From contig JAETQR010000002.1 in NCBI GenBank assembly GCA_021770615.1, positions 79,471 through 143,470 of the forward strand: a stretch of DNA of 64,000 nucleotides, written 5' to 3'. The number at the start of each line of letters is the position of its first letter. The stretch's first letter is position 1. Positions 45,436 to 54,525 of this stretch are shown in pieces. The notes beneath the pieces are model-generated. The model was given only the letters and a program-made list of their open reading frames with translations, searched no databases and was not told the DNA's origin. The DNA is from Lachnospiraceae bacterium. Lineage in GTDB: Bacteria > Bacillota_A > Clostridia > Lachnospirales > Lachnospiraceae. The position numbers and the translations under genes are program-made.

Positions 45436-45579
45436 TTACTTTCTGCGGAGCCGATCTGCTCCCTCTGGGAGTTTCGGCTGATGCAAAGTATAACGGCACG
45501 CTGAATTTACCGTATTTGACGTAACCCGGAGTGCCAAATCTGCTATTACTTTAGATCCTTTTTTCCTTAATGCTTTCAT
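45436..45579 (-). CDS. agrD: AgrD-like cyclic autoinducer peptide precursor
   Basis: A 47-codon gene sits directly before agrB. The product begins with a basic amphipathic leader (MKALRKKGSKVIADLALRV), has a single Cys at position 28 (SACRYTL), then HQPKLPEG and a charged C-terminal end DRLRRK. The Cys followed by about four residues and then a P-x-x-P-rich charged tail is the AgrD pattern; the predicted ring is Cys28 to Leu32 (C-R-Y-T-L). A perfect AGGAGG lies 8 nt upstream of ATG 45579. The protein is below the usual gene-calling length. Ring size and leader cleavage are inferred by analogy with staphylococcal AgrD. Confidence 0.88.
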   Translation of the reverse strand: MKALRKKGSKVIADLALRVTSNTVNSACRYTLHQPKLPEGADRLRRK

Positions 45580-45620
45580 ATCTCTTTCCTCCTATCAATG
45601 ATATAAAATAGCATGTATTT

Positions 45621-45688
45621 ATTATAGCACCTTTTCCGCTTTTTTCTACAAAATGCGACAGACAACCAAAATCTGTGACAAACGTCAC
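45621..45688 (-). promoter_or_regulatory. agrDB promoter region with upstream palindrome
   Basis: A perfect TATAAT (45626-45621, minus strand) is preceded by GTGC but has a poor -35 (GTAGAA). Upstream lies the palindrome GTGAC-AAAC-GTCAC (45675-45688), roughly 65 bp before the likely start site. That is an activator position, as for AgrA-controlled promoters. A very similar palindrome occurs at 63738-63751. Confidence 0.55.
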
Positions 45689-45697
45689 CTTTTGACC

Positions 45698-46966
45698 TTA
45701 TCCCATAAACAGCACGATTTCAACCGTAAAACGATCCCCCGCCTCCCGGATCTCAAAGATGCCATCGTATTTCTTTACGATCTTTGCTACATTTTTCAGA
45801 CCGTATCCATGACCCTCCCTGTCCGCCTTTGTCGTCACATAATGTCCTTTTTCTTTAATCCGCTCCCCCTCAAAGACATTATCGATCTTGATCTGAAGAC
45901 GGTTTTTATTATAGACGATATAAATCCCAATCCTTTTATCCTCAACACTCTTTACAGCCTCCATGCTGTTATCTAACAGATTGGTCAGAATAATATTCAT
46001 ATCATAGATCGAAAGTTCCAGTTCCTCAGGTATCTTCACGTCTGCCTCGATCCGGATCCCTGCTACCGTCGCCTCCTGGATCTTATAATTCAGGATTCCA
46101 TCTAACACAAAATTCCCCGTGTCCACATACTGCTGCTTTTTTGCCATATTGCCCTGGATCTCCTCCAAATACTCGGAAATCTGCTGTTCCTTCTTCTGCT
46201 CGATCATATAAGAGATCATCGAAATATGCCGCAAAAAATCATGTCTCTGTTCCCTCGACTGCTCGACTGCCTGATTCATAAGCTCTAACTGGCTGCGCTG
46301 ATACTGGTTCTGCATCATCAATGTCTCTCTCTCCTTCTTTATGCGAAAGGCTTCAATCTGATGGTCATACAAATAGAACACAAACATATTGATGACGAAT
46401 ATGATACAGGTCGCAATAAACAGGTCAATGGCCTGCAATCCCTCTTGACGGGAAAATAAATAAAAAAGAACGACAGAAAGAATGGGAAGCGCGACACAGA
46501 TGATCCAGTATGCCACCGGAACGGTCTCCCCTTCACTGATGTTCTTGAAATTACGGACGATCAACACAATCAAAAATTCGGCAAGGGGCAGGCAGATCGT
46601 ACCAAAAATCGAATAGTACTCCGAACTATGGAAAAGATCCACATCGATATATCCGGAAAAGACTGAGACGATACATTCTGCCATAAACATGATGATATAT
46701 AGCAGCGTCCCTGACAGAAAGCGTTTTTTAAAGCTTCCGGCATAAATAAAAGTAACCAGGATCGTACCGCTGTATGAACAGATAAAATTTACGATCGGTA
46801 TGCCAAATGCAAGATACGGCACTGACATCATAATAAACAGACCGGCATACGTTAAAAACTCTATTCTTCCTGATACCCGGCACTCTTTAAAAAAACAACG
46901 CATCAGCAAATAGGCTTCGTAGACCTGAAACATTACTGAAATCAAAAAAACAGTTATAAACAGCAT
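45698..46966 (-). CDS. AgrC-like GHKL sensor histidine kinase
   Basis: This 422-residue kinase has six to seven membrane helices in the first 210 residues (the peptide-sensing part) and a coiled-coil dimerisation region with the phospho-acceptor His in REQRHDFLRH (near 244). A GHKL ATPase follows, with NLLDNSMEA (N box, near 330) and GHGYGLKNV (G box, near 387). It is the expected receptor for the AgrD-derived peptide. ATG 46966 follows GGAGGTG; a GTG at 46972 overlapping the regulator stop is an alternative. The kinase gene is immediately behind the AgrA-like gene, in the order A-C-D-B. Confidence 0.88.
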   Translation of the reverse strand: MLFITVFLISVMFQVYEAYLLMRCFFKECRVSGRIEFLTYAGLFIMMSVPYLAFGIPIVNFICSYSGTILVTFIYAGSFKKRFLSGTLLYIIMFMAECIVSVFSGYIDVDLFHSSEYYSIFGTICLPLAEFLIVLIVRNFKNISEGETVPVAYWIICVALPILSVVLFYLFSRQEGLQAIDLFIATCIIFVINMFVFYLYDHQIEAFRIKKERETLMMQNQYQRSQLELMNQAVEQSREQRHDFLRHISMISYMIEQKKEQQISEYLEEIQGNMAKKQQYVDTGNFVLDGILNYKIQEATVAGIRIEADVKIPEELELSIYDMNIILTNLLDNSMEAVKSVEDKRIGIYIVYNKNRLQIKIDNVFEGERIKEKGHYVTTKADREGHGYGLKNVAKIVKKYDGIFEIREAGDRFTVEIVLFMG

Positions 46967-46968
46967 CC

Positions 46969-47685
46969 TCACACCTCCAGATCATACCTTGCCCATGCAT
47001 TCTTTACATTCTGCACATACTTTCTGCCTACCGGTATCTCTGCGCCGTTTTTCATAAAAAAGCACCGGTTTAAATATTTATCGACATAGGATAAATTAAC
47101 CATAAAAGAGCGGTGGCACTGGCACATGCCATATGCTGAAAACTTTTCTGTCAGATGTGACAGGCTCTCCCGTATACGGATCCGTTTATTTCCCCGTATC
47201 ATCACAGTCAATAGCTTATCTGCCGCCTCTATATACATGATATCGGAAAGCAGGATTGCTTTACAGATTCCCTCTTCCATGTACGTCAGAACCTTTTTAC
47301 GATTCCCGTATCTTCTGACTACCTTGTTCATGTCTGCAATGATATCATTTTTACTTAATGGCTTATGATGATAATTTAAAGGCTCTGATTCAAATAAATC
47401 TTTACAATACTTCGTCTTACCGGATATGTACACGATGCTGACCGTCTCATTCTGCATATCATGCCGGATCATATGACCGAGATCGATCCCGGATCTCTCG
47501 GGAAGCTCAATATCCAGAAAAATGACATCAAACCAACAACCCGCCTCCATTTCTTTTAAAAGCGGATCCGCACTGTTATATGTAGTTATGTTCATTTTGA
47601 TCTTCTCATCCAGTTCATAAGACTGCAGCCATTTTTCGATCGTAGAGCAGCATCCTGCATCGTCATCACAAATTGCTATCTGCAT
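46969..47685 (-). CDS. AgrA-like LytTR response regulator
   Basis: This 238-residue response regulator has acidic residues Asp7-9, phospho-acceptor Asp58 (FDVIFLDIELPERSG) and Lys near 107 (YHHKPLSK). A LytTR domain follows (about 135-235: ICKAILLSDIMYIEAADKLL, CHRSFMVNLSYVDK, IPVGRKYVQNVK). It should be phosphorylated by the adjacent AgrC-like kinase and activate agrDB and other genes. ATG 47685 has AAGGA nine nt upstream. Its promoter at 47759-47787 is near consensus, giving basal receptor-pair expression. Confidence 0.9.
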   Translation of the reverse strand: MQIAICDDDAGCCSTIEKWLQSYELDEKIKMNITTYNSADPLLKEMEAGCWFDVIFLDIELPERSGIDLGHMIRHDMQNETVSIVYISGKTKYCKDLFESEPLNYHHKPLSKNDIIADMNKVVRRYGNRKKVLTYMEEGICKAILLSDIMYIEAADKLLTVMIRGNKRIRIRESLSHLTEKFSAYGMCQCHRSFMVNLSYVDKYLNRCFFMKNGAEIPVGRKYVQNVKNAWARYDLEV

Positions 47686-47758
47686 TTTAATCAATCCTTC
47701 ATCTGCACGTTGTACATAAAGCATTCGGCATTTGTGCCCGTACCATTTTATATCCCTG

Positions 47759-47787
47759 ATTATACCAGTATTTCAGGTAAAAAACAA
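47759..47787 (-). promoter_or_regulatory. Promoter of the agr receptor genes
   Basis: TTGTTT (47787-47782) and TATAAT (47764-47759) are separated by 17 bp on the minus strand, about 75 nt upstream of the AgrA-like start codon. Confidence 0.7.
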
Positions 47788-47805
47788 CAGTTCTCTTCCG
47801 GCACA

Positions 47806-48180
47806 TCATTCAGACAGCTTTCTGCTGTTTATGTACTTTTTCTCGATCAGGTCTAACTGCTTTCTGACATCTGACAGCATCTGCCTGACCTCCATTTCAT
47901 CCGAAGCAGCATATTCGTGTTCGATCATGAACTCGCTGCCTCCAATAATATAGTTCAGGTCATATCCCAGCTTTCTGTACAAAACGTTGGCCTTATCTGC
48001 AGACAAGGCATTGATCCCGTATTCGATCCGGCGATAGCTGTCCTCCTCAAGATTCAGTACTCCTGCAATAAATCGAACTGTATGGCCATTTTTTGTTCTC
48101 ACCTTCCTCAGCCGGTTTCCCACCCCGCAGTTGCAGGGATTTTTCTGTCTCTTTGATCTGTTTTTATTTCCTTTCGTCAT
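47806..48180 (-). CDS. XRE-family regulator, module type B, copy 2
   Basis: This 124-residue protein has a basic N-terminal extension with two Cys (CNCGVGNRLRK), a helix-turn-helix (about 22-75: KVRTKNGHTVRFIAGVLN, DSYRRIEYGINALSADKANV), NYIIGG, and a C-terminal helix (MLSDVRKQLDLIEKKY). It is a paralogue of the protein at 43875. ATG 48180 has AAAGGAG eight nt upstream; the longer ORF opening at 48297 runs through the hairpin and the preceding gene. It follows the type A gene by 88 bp, matching the other module. Confidence 0.8.
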   Translation of the reverse strand: MTKGNKNRSKRQKNPCNCGVGNRLRKVRTKNGHTVRFIAGVLNLEEDSYRRIEYGINALSADKANVLYRKLGYDLNYIIGGSEFMIEHEYAASDEMEVRQMLSDVRKQLDLIEKKYINSRKLSE

Positions 48181-48228
48181 AACATCTTCTCCTTTATACC
48201 TATGATAACAACGAAAGCAAATAAATTT

Positions 48229-48270
48229 AACGGATATATTATCCCTGTTTTTCAGGATAATATATCCGTT
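48229..48270. terminator. 18-bp stem-loop between the type A and type B genes
   Basis: AACGGATATATTATCC and its complement form an 18-bp stem with one bulged C and a 5-nt T loop. It starts exactly at the stop codon of the type A gene. There is no strong T-run after it on the minus strand, so it may attenuate, act as an operator, or set relative expression of the two regulators. Confidence 0.55.
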
Positions 48271-48622
48271 ACCGGAACTGCTCGCGGAGACTCTCACGTA
48301 AAGTTTTTAGTGTATTTAATATAACTTTCATCTCTGATGCGCTGCACCCATCTATAATCTTATTGTATTCGGTCAATCTTGCCTTCTGACATGCCTTTTC
48401 ATTCAGGGAATCCTCCAGTAAAACATCGACAGAAACATCCAGTGCATTTGCGATCCTGACGAGCACCGCTGTACTTGCATTTGAATTTGCGCTTTCAATA
48501 TTATTGATGTGCGATTTGGATACATGGGAAATATCCGCCAATTTCTCCGCCGTATATCCCTTTTCCTTCCGAAACTGCTTTACTTTCATACCCAGCGCTT
48601 CTTTATTCAATTCATTTTCCAT
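48269..48622 (-). CDS. XRE-family regulator, module type A, copy 2
   Basis: This 117-residue protein has a Cro/C1-type helix-turn-helix (GMKVKQFRKEKGYTAEKLAD, VSKSHINNIESANSNAST, VLVRIANALDVSVDVLLEDS) and a tail ending KTLRESLREQFR. It is very similar to the protein at 44327. GAGGAGGG precedes the ATG by 6-8 nt. It is preceded by the shared promoter element at 48654-48694 and followed by a strong hairpin and the type B gene. Both modules flank the agr genes, so these regulators may gate the locus. DNA binding is certain by family; the targets are inferred. Confidence 0.85.
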   Translation of the reverse strand: MENELNKEALGMKVKQFRKEKGYTAEKLADISHVSKSHINNIESANSNASTAVLVRIANALDVSVDVLLEDSLNEKACQKARLTEYNKIIDGCSASEMKVILNTLKTLRESLREQFR

Positions 48623-48653
48623 TTACAGCCCTCCTCGGATCGTATATATTAAA

Positions 48654-48694
48654 TACTACTATACGAGGAATTTTCCTCAATATTTTATATGAGG
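48654..48694 (-). promoter_or_regulatory. Shared operator/promoter element, copy 2
   Basis: TACTACTATACGAGG (48654-48668), identical to 44706-44720, is followed by palindrome GAGGAA-TT-TTCCTC (48665-48678) and another GAGG at 48691. On the minus strand it gives -10-like TATAGT (48663-48658), again without a good -35. Confidence 0.7.
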
Positions 48695-48723
48695 TTTGTA
48701 TCTTTTATACGGATTTTTCAGAC

Positions 48724-48767
48724 AAAAAAGACGCCCCGGCAACCAGTCTAAGGCTACCAGAGCGTCT
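48724..48767 (-). terminator. Intrinsic terminator of the chemotaxis operon
   Basis: On the minus strand AGACGCTCTGGTAGCC pairs with GGTTGCCGGGGCGTCT (a few mismatches), followed by six T residues. It lies about 35 nt after the last chemoreceptor codon. Confidence 0.85.
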
Positions 48768-48799
48768 GTTCCTTTATCCTTATTTACCCATATATTCTA

Positions 48800-50272
48800 T
48801 CAATATTTTCCAAAATCATCTCCAAGAGAGATCACCTGCTCGTTCGCATTTGACGCAGCAGCGGAAGCATATGACGAACCACCCTGGAATGAAGAAGATG
48901 AGCTTCCTGAACCTAAGTGGTAAATAGAAAGCATCTCGCGCATTCTGGATGCCTGGTTTGACAATTCCTCACTGGCAGATGCACACTCCTCGCTGGTAGC
49001 AGAGTTGTTCTGCACAACCTGTGAAACCTGTGTAATGGCCTGCTCGATCTGAGCTACCGCAGTTGCCTGATAATTCGAGGACTCCGCAATGCCGTTAATG
49101 ATCACTTCACTATCCTGTACTACCTTTGTAATAGCCTCTAACGATTTTGCCGTATCATCTACGATCTTAGATCCCGACTGAACCTTATTGATCGAATCCT
49201 CGATCAACTCAGCTGTCTCGGATGCTGCCGCTGCACTTTTAGCTGCCAGGCTTCTCACTTCCTCTGCAACAACGGCAAATCCTTTTCCTGCCTCTCCTGC
49301 CCTGGCAGCCTCAACAGCCGCATTCAATGCAAGGATATTGGTCTGGAATGCGATGTCATCAATCGTCTTAATAATTTTAGAAATACTTTCAGAAGACTGA
49401 TTGATATCATTCATCGCCGACATCATTTCGCGCATCTGTGCATTCCCCTGTTTTACATCATCAATCGCATGATTCACCAGATTTGCTGCCTCGTTTGCCT
49501 GATCCGCATTATCTTTCGTTTTATCTGCGATTTCATCAATCGACGCTGTGATCTCCTCGATCGCACTTGCCTGCTCGGTAGAGCCCTGTGCCAGTGCCTG
49601 GCTTGCACTTGCCACCTGAGAAGAACTAAGAGTAACCTGTGAGCCGGCATCACTGATATTTGACAGAGCATGAAGATTATCTTCTACCAGCTTCTTCAAT
49701 GCATTACCAAGCATATCTTCACTGGATTTCGGATTAACCTGAACCGTCAGGTTTCCATTTGCCACCTCTCCGGCAATCGCTGCCTGATCTTTGACGTTTT
49801 CAATTACCTTTGTATACTCATCCACCAGTTCTCCAAACTCATCGTTGCTATATTTGACAAGTTTAATCTCCGTATGTCCCAAAGCAATACGTTTCGCTGC
49901 ATCCGATAACTGGTTGACAGATCTTGCGATCTGTTTGATCAAGGACAAAGCCAGAATGATCGTCAGAATGACCGATGCTGCCACAAGAGCCAGGCTGACA
50001 TAATTGGATGTATCTGCCGTCTGATTGATCGTTTTCAGGCTGCCTGCCTTAGACTCCTGAAGTGCATCCGTCACAAGCTTTGCTTTCGACTCATCTGCAC
50101 CAATCTCTTTCATCGTATCCTGAATCTCGACAAGTTCCTGTTCCTGCATCGTAGATACAGACCCCTTGATCCTGTTTACGGAAGTCATTCCTGCTATTGA
50201 ATTTACAGCTGTAAGCACTACCAGAATAACAAAAGTTATTATCATTTTTGTTTTCATCTTCATGTTTTTCAT
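48800..50272 (-). CDS. Methyl-accepting chemotaxis protein with minimal outer loop
   Basis: This 490-residue receptor has helices at about 8-28 and 88-112, leaving only about 60 extracytoplasmic residues, too few for a Cache domain. A HAMP domain follows, then a tandem linker and a signalling coiled coil with the canonical tip [21 protein letters not shown] Ser/Gly-rich C-terminus ends DDFGKY, with no CheR pentapeptide. It is the last gene of the che operon, 2 bp after cheW, which makes it the operon's own receptor. The short loop suggests sensing through the membrane, the HAMP region or a partner protein. Confidence 0.9.
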   Translation of the reverse strand: MKNMKMKTKMIITFVILVVLTAVNSIAGMTSVNRIKGSVSTMQEQELVEIQDTMKEIGADESKAKLVTDALQESKAGSLKTINQTADTSNYVSLALVAASVILTIILALSLIKQIARSVNQLSDAAKRIALGHTEIKLVKYSNDEFGELVDEYTKVIENVKDQAAIAGEVANGNLTVQVNPKSSEDMLGNALKKLVEDNLHALSNISDAGSQVTLSSSQVASASQALAQGSTEQASAIEEITASIDEIADKTKDNADQANEAANLVNHAIDDVKQGNAQMREMMSAMNDINQSSESISKIIKTIDDIAFQTNILALNAAVEAARAGEAGKGFAVVAEEVRSLAAKSAAAASETAELIEDSINKVQSGSKIVDDTAKSLEAITKVVQDSEVIINGIAESSNYQATAVAQIEQAITQVSQVVQNNSATSEECASASEELSNQASRMREMLSIYHLGSGSSSSSFQGGSSYASAAASNANEQVISLGDDFGKY

Positions 50273-50274
50273 AC

Positions 50275-50826
50275 TCAGACCTCTCCTTCTTCATCAATAA
50301 TCATTTCATTTGCCTGCTCCGCTACTGATAAATCCTCATCATTCAATAACTTATCCGGGTCTAACAGTAATTTCACAGAATCTCCAACTTTACCAATACC
50401 ATACACATATTTATGATGTGCCTTATCACCACGGCCGATTGCCGGCGGCGGTAAGATATTTTCTTCCTTGATCTCCACCACATCCGCAATCTTTTCCACA
50501 ATCAATCCCACTACCGTAGATTTGACATTGATCACAATGATGCACGTTCTGTCATTATACTCAAATGGTTCCTGCTTAAAACGCAGCCGGACATCAATGA
50601 CAGGAATTACTTTCCCTCTCAAATTGATCAGACCTTTTATATAATCTTCCGTCTCCGGTATAGCTGTAATCGACTGAAACTGAATGATTTCATTGACATA
50701 CTGTATCTTCAGCCCAAAATACTCATTGCCGGACCTAAAGGTCATATACTTGCCCTCTTGTGCGTCTTGCTCATTTGAAGTACTCTGATTTTCAATCTGT
50801 TTCTTCAATTCGCTTGTTGTATCCAT
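50275..50826 (-). CDS. cheW: CheW coupling protein
   Basis: This 183-residue protein is a single CheW/SH3-like domain with [37 protein letters not shown] and [14 protein letters not shown], plus extra N- and C-terminal tails (usual length about 150-165). It links chemoreceptors to CheA in the cytoplasmic array. It lies between cheA and the receptor gene, with AGGAA upstream. There is no CheV fusion. Confidence 0.93.
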   Translation of the reverse strand: MDTTSELKKQIENQSTSNEQDAQEGKYMTFRSGNEYFGLKIQYVNEIIQFQSITAIPETEDYIKGLINLRGKVIPVIDVRLRFKQEPFEYNDRTCIIVINVKSTVVGLIVEKIADVVEIKEENILPPPAIGRGDKAHHKYVYGIGKVGDSVKLLLDPDKLLNDEDLSVAEQANEMIIDEEGEV

Positions 50827-50855
50827 ATGGGGTACCGTTCCTTTCTATAATATTG

Positions 50856-53045
50856 TTATTCTACTAATCCAGCAGGATCTAAGATCAAAGCAATACTTCC
50901 ATCACCAAGCTGTGTACATCCCGACAGCCCTTTTACCTTTTTGATATAAGAAGGAATCGGCTTAACTACAATCTCCTGCTCACCGATCAACCGATCGACA
51001 AAGAGACAGACTCTGCTGTTTTCCACTTCCAGAATAAGCATCATACCATCTTCCACCGATTCTTCATATTCATCCAAACCATACCATCTGCCCAGACGAA
51101 TGACCGGATAGCAATCACCGCGTATCATAATATATTCCTCGCCATTTGGCTCATGAATCATCATCTCTTCCGACACGCGGACGAATTCCTTAATCACTCC
51201 CGTCTCTATGACAAAGGAAGAATTCCCGGTTTCCATCACAATTCCATCAACGATCGCCAGTGTCAACGGAATCTTCAGGCTCATGATACTTCCCATCCCC
51301 GGTACGCTCTCGATATCCAGCATACCGCCGATCGCCTGAATGTTCTGAACCACTACGTCCATCCCGACTCCTCGTCCGGAATACTCTGTAATCTGCTCAT
51401 TTGTTGAGAAACCTGGAAGAGTAATGAACTGATAAATCTCTTTATCCGAATACGAAGAATCCGGTTTGCTTTCATCTAATAATCCCTGTTTCTTCGCCTT
51501 CGCCAGTATCTTATCCCGCTCAAGACCTTTTCCATTGTCCTGTACACTGATCCATACCTTGCCTGCTTCCGTTCTCGCCGACAACGTAACCTTTCCTTTA
51601 TCCGGTTTCCCGCTGTCCAAACGCTCCTCATTCGTCTCAATTCCATGATCAACTGCATTTCTCACAAGGTGCATCAGCGGATCTGAAATATGTTCGATGA
51701 TATTTTTATCCACCTCTGTCTGATCGCCTACCATCTCAAACTCAATATCCTTCCCGAGCTTTCGGGATACATCGAACACGATACGGTTCATTTTCTGGAA
51801 TGTATTTGTCAGCGGAACCATCCGCATCGACATGATAACATTCTGCAGATCCGTGGATATCTTGGACATCTGGGTTGCCGCTTTATTGAAATTATCCAAA
51901 CTCAGTCCCGGCACTTTCAAATCCGGACTCTGAAGAACAACGGATTCCGAGATGACCAATTCTCCGATCAGATCCATCAACTGATCCATTTTTCCAACAT
52001 CCACGCTGATAAAGGAAGCCTTATCCGCTTTGGACTTGTTCTTCGCCAGTTTCTTCCGTTTCCCCGGCTCCTTGGATTTAATAACAAAATCTCCCGGCGC
52101 AATATCCGGTTTCGCTGGCGGTTGGGGTTTCTCTTCCCCGCTCTTTTCCGTCTCACTTTGTTCCTCAGCTTTTTTCTCTATTTCCTCTACACTGGCATCC
52201 AGATCGATCTTCGGTGCTGTTGCTGATGCCGGTGCCGAATCTGAACCTCCAAAGTCAAAGCCCTGGAGAAATTCCTCCGCCTTACATTCATAAATGTCTA
52301 CTTTCTCGATATCGTATCCAATACCGATCAGCTCACGTATTTCCTCCTCCGTACTCTGCGCCTGTAAAAGGATTCGGAAACCATCTTCCAGAATCGTATC
52401 CGAACTCGATGCATCTGTAAGGATATCCTCCGGAGAATACAGAATGTCTTCCGCAATTTCCTTTAAAGCATATACCGCTTTGTAAGCATGCACGTTTACC
52501 ATTTCTGTCTCTGGAAAATACGTGATATAGATCTTGTAAAAGCGGCTGGCACTTGTAGCTACCGGTGCTATGTAGAACTGCTTCGGTTCTTCATGCACAT
52601 TCTGGGGCGGCGGTTCCTCCCCCTCCTCTTTCGCACCTTTCTGAATCTTATTCAGAAACTTATCAAGCTCTGCGATCATGTCGCTTGAATCTCCATCCGC
52701 CGGATCTCCATTACGGATCTTATCCATTTCACTCGTAATGAAATCAGCTACATCCAGTACATGTTCAACCAGTTCCACGTGAGGCACATTTTCCGGATTC
52801 GACTCTCTCAGAAAATAGAAGACATCTTCCAGTTTATGTGAAACTGCTGTTATATTGTCAAACATCATAATACCGGATGATCCCTTGATGGTATGCATTG
52901 TTCGGAATATCTCATTTATGCTGTCTTCATCAAAACAGTCTGCATCTTTCTGATCCAGAACAATCTCCTGAAGCTGTTCCAGCAGCTGTTCATTCTCAAA
53001 CAAATACATATCCAGCATGCCATCTGTGTTAAATTCCTCAGCCAT
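50856..53045 (-). CDS. cheA: Chemotaxis histidine kinase CheA
   Basis: This 729-residue kinase has the standard P1-P5 layout. The Hpt domain carries phospho-acceptor His51 (IFRTMHTIKGSSG). A P2 region and linkers follow, with a Glu/Lys-rich stretch near 290-330. The P3 dimerisation domain starts near 345, and the P4 ATPase has VRNAVDHGIET, the DNGKGLE box and GRGVGMDVV. A P5 CheW-like domain ends the protein. It phosphorylates CheY and CheB. AAGGAG lies 5 nt before the ATG. It is inside a single-direction che operon. Confidence 0.95.
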   Translation of the reverse strand: MAEEFNTDGMLDMYLFENEQLLEQLQEIVLDQKDADCFDEDSINEIFRTMHTIKGSSGIMMFDNITAVSHKLEDVFYFLRESNPENVPHVELVEHVLDVADFITSEMDKIRNGDPADGDSSDMIAELDKFLNKIQKGAKEEGEEPPPQNVHEEPKQFYIAPVATSASRFYKIYITYFPETEMVNVHAYKAVYALKEIAEDILYSPEDILTDASSSDTILEDGFRILLQAQSTEEEIRELIGIGYDIEKVDIYECKAEEFLQGFDFGGSDSAPASATAPKIDLDASVEEIEKKAEEQSETEKSGEEKPQPPAKPDIAPGDFVIKSKEPGKRKKLAKNKSKADKASFISVDVGKMDQLMDLIGELVISESVVLQSPDLKVPGLSLDNFNKAATQMSKISTDLQNVIMSMRMVPLTNTFQKMNRIVFDVSRKLGKDIEFEMVGDQTEVDKNIIEHISDPLMHLVRNAVDHGIETNEERLDSGKPDKGKVTLSARTEAGKVWISVQDNGKGLERDKILAKAKKQGLLDESKPDSSYSDKEIYQFITLPGFSTNEQITEYSGRGVGMDVVVQNIQAIGGMLDIESVPGMGSIMSLKIPLTLAIVDGIVMETGNSSFVIETGVIKEFVRVSEEMMIHEPNGEEYIMIRGDCYPVIRLGRWYGLDEYEESVEDGMMLILEVENSRVCLFVDRLIGEQEIVVKPIPSYIKKVKGLSGCTQLGDGSIALILDPAGLVE

Positions 53046-53088
53046 ATCCTTCTCCTTTCCCGCATATTTTGAATATGTTCTTTCGTTA

Positions 53089-53481
53089 TTATATCAGGTC
53101 CAGCTTTTTCAATGCCTGCTCAAACCGATCCTGATCAATAGGCTTACCGGAGTATATGGTACAGCCCAGTTCAAACGCCATTTTGACATTTTTCTCCTCA
53201 TTCAAAGCAGTCGTCATAATTACTTTTACTGCTTTATCTTCTGGAATATTCCTCTCTTTCTCCAAATTACGGATTCCCATGAGCGACTGATATCCATCCA
53301 TTACCGGCATCATAATGTCAAGACATACCAAGTCATAGGGTTCTCCGTCCTCCAAAGCCATCAGGAACGCATCCACTGCTTCCATTCCATCCACAGTAAC
53401 ATCGCACTCACCGTACTTTGAAAGGAACTTTACCATAAATTTCCTTGTTACAAAATCATCTTCTGCCAATAGAATCCTCAT
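53089..53481 (-). CDS. cheY: CheY-like response regulator
   Basis: This 130-residue stand-alone receiver has acidic residues Glu7-Asp8-Asp9, phospho-acceptor Asp55 (DLVCLDIMMP), Thr in IMTTA near 90 and Lys in SGKPID near 113. It sits between cheB and cheA, as expected for the operon's phosphate receiver. No flagellar switch genes occur here, so its output target is not evident. Confidence 0.88.
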   Translation of the reverse strand: MRILLAEDDFVTRKFMVKFLSKYGECDVTVDGMEAVDAFLMALEDGEPYDLVCLDIMMPVMDGYQSLMGIRNLEKERNIPEDKAVKVIMTTALNEEKNVKMAFELGCTIYSGKPIDQDRFEQALKKLDLI

Positions 53482-53493
53482 GCTTCCTCTCCT

Positions 53494-54522
53494 TTACATT
53501 TTATTCAATAATGCGTATGTCCTTTTTGCGATGTCCGTTAACTTCTCCTGGTGTTCCACCGCACCCAGATCATAAGCAACCTTGGGCATTCCATAAACCA
53601 CACAGGTAGACTCATCCTGCCCGATGGTTTTTGCACCGGCATTTCTCATAGCCAATAATCCCTTTGCACCGTCGCCACCCATTCCTGTCAGAATGATCCC
53701 AACTGCATCGGAACCTGCCGTTTTAGCAACAGAATCAAATAATACGTCTACAGAAGGACAATGTCCATTTACCTTAGGACCCGCCTTGCACTCGACCTTA
53801 TAAGTCCCCCCTACCTTCACAAGATGCATATGTCTGTCTCCGCCCGGGGCGATCAACATATGTCCCGGCATGACTACATCTCCCGTCTCCGCTTCTTTTA
53901 CCCGGATCCGGCACTGATCATCTAATCTCTTGGCATACATCTTGGTAAATCCCGGCGGCATATGCTGTACCACTACAACTCCGGGAATATCCGTCCCAAA
54001 ATCTTTCACAACACTGGCAATCGCCTCTGTACCACCTGTCGAAGCCCCGATCGCTACGATCAGATTGTCTTTCTTTCCTGAAAAATGCTGCTGCTCCTGC
54101 CCTGCCAACGCTCTTACTCTGCTTTTGATCTGAGCGTTCGCTGCAATCTTGATCTTCACAATAAGTTCATTCCGGATAAAATCTTCTAACTGCGCCGGAC
54201 TTCTGAGAGACGGCTTTGCAACAAAATCCACAGCCCCTGCATTCAAGGCATCAAACACTTTGTCACTTAACGAACTGATCATAACGACAGGAATCGGATA
54301 CTGTGGTATAAGCTTACGTATAAATTCAATACCGCTCATTTTCGGCATCTCGATATCTGACGTCATAACATCCGGCTTATAAGCAAGAATAGCATCTCTC
54401 GCCTCAAAAGGATCTCCCGCCGTCGCTACAACCTGTATCATAGGATCTTTATTTAAATTCTGAACCAGAAGTTCTCTAAATACAATAGAATCTTCTACCA
54501 CTAAAACCCGAATCGGCTGCAT
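53494..54522 (-). CDS. cheB: CheB protein-glutamate methylesterase/deamidase
   Basis: This 342-residue protein has an N-terminal receiver with Asp56 (DVMTSDIEMPKMSG). A linker and a C-terminal methylesterase domain follow. The catalytic triad is visible: Ser in GASTGGTEA (near 160), His in VVQHMPPGF (near 186) and Asp in GMGGDGAKG (near 280). It removes methyl groups from receptors during adaptation. It starts 3 bp after cheR ends. Confidence 0.95.
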   Translation of the reverse strand: MQPIRVLVVEDSIVFRELLVQNLNKDPMIQVVATAGDPFEARDAILAYKPDVMTSDIEMPKMSGIEFIRKLIPQYPIPVVMISSLSDKVFDALNAGAVDFVAKPSLRSPAQLEDFIRNELIVKIKIAANAQIKSRVRALAGQEQQHFSGKKDNLIVAIGASTGGTEAIASVVKDFGTDIPGVVVVQHMPPGFTKMYAKRLDDQCRIRVKEAETGDVVMPGHMLIAPGGDRHMHLVKVGGTYKVECKAGPKVNGHCPSVDVLFDSVAKTAGSDAVGIILTGMGGDGAKGLLAMRNAGAKTIGQDESTCVVYGMPKVAYDLGAVEHQEKLTDIAKRTYALLNKM

Positions 54523-54525
54523 ACT

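Noticed and set aside
48269..48297. Longer start for the type B regulator at 48297
   Set aside because: The extension would run through a strong hairpin and the end of the preceding gene, and ATG 48180 has an ideal ribosome-binding site.
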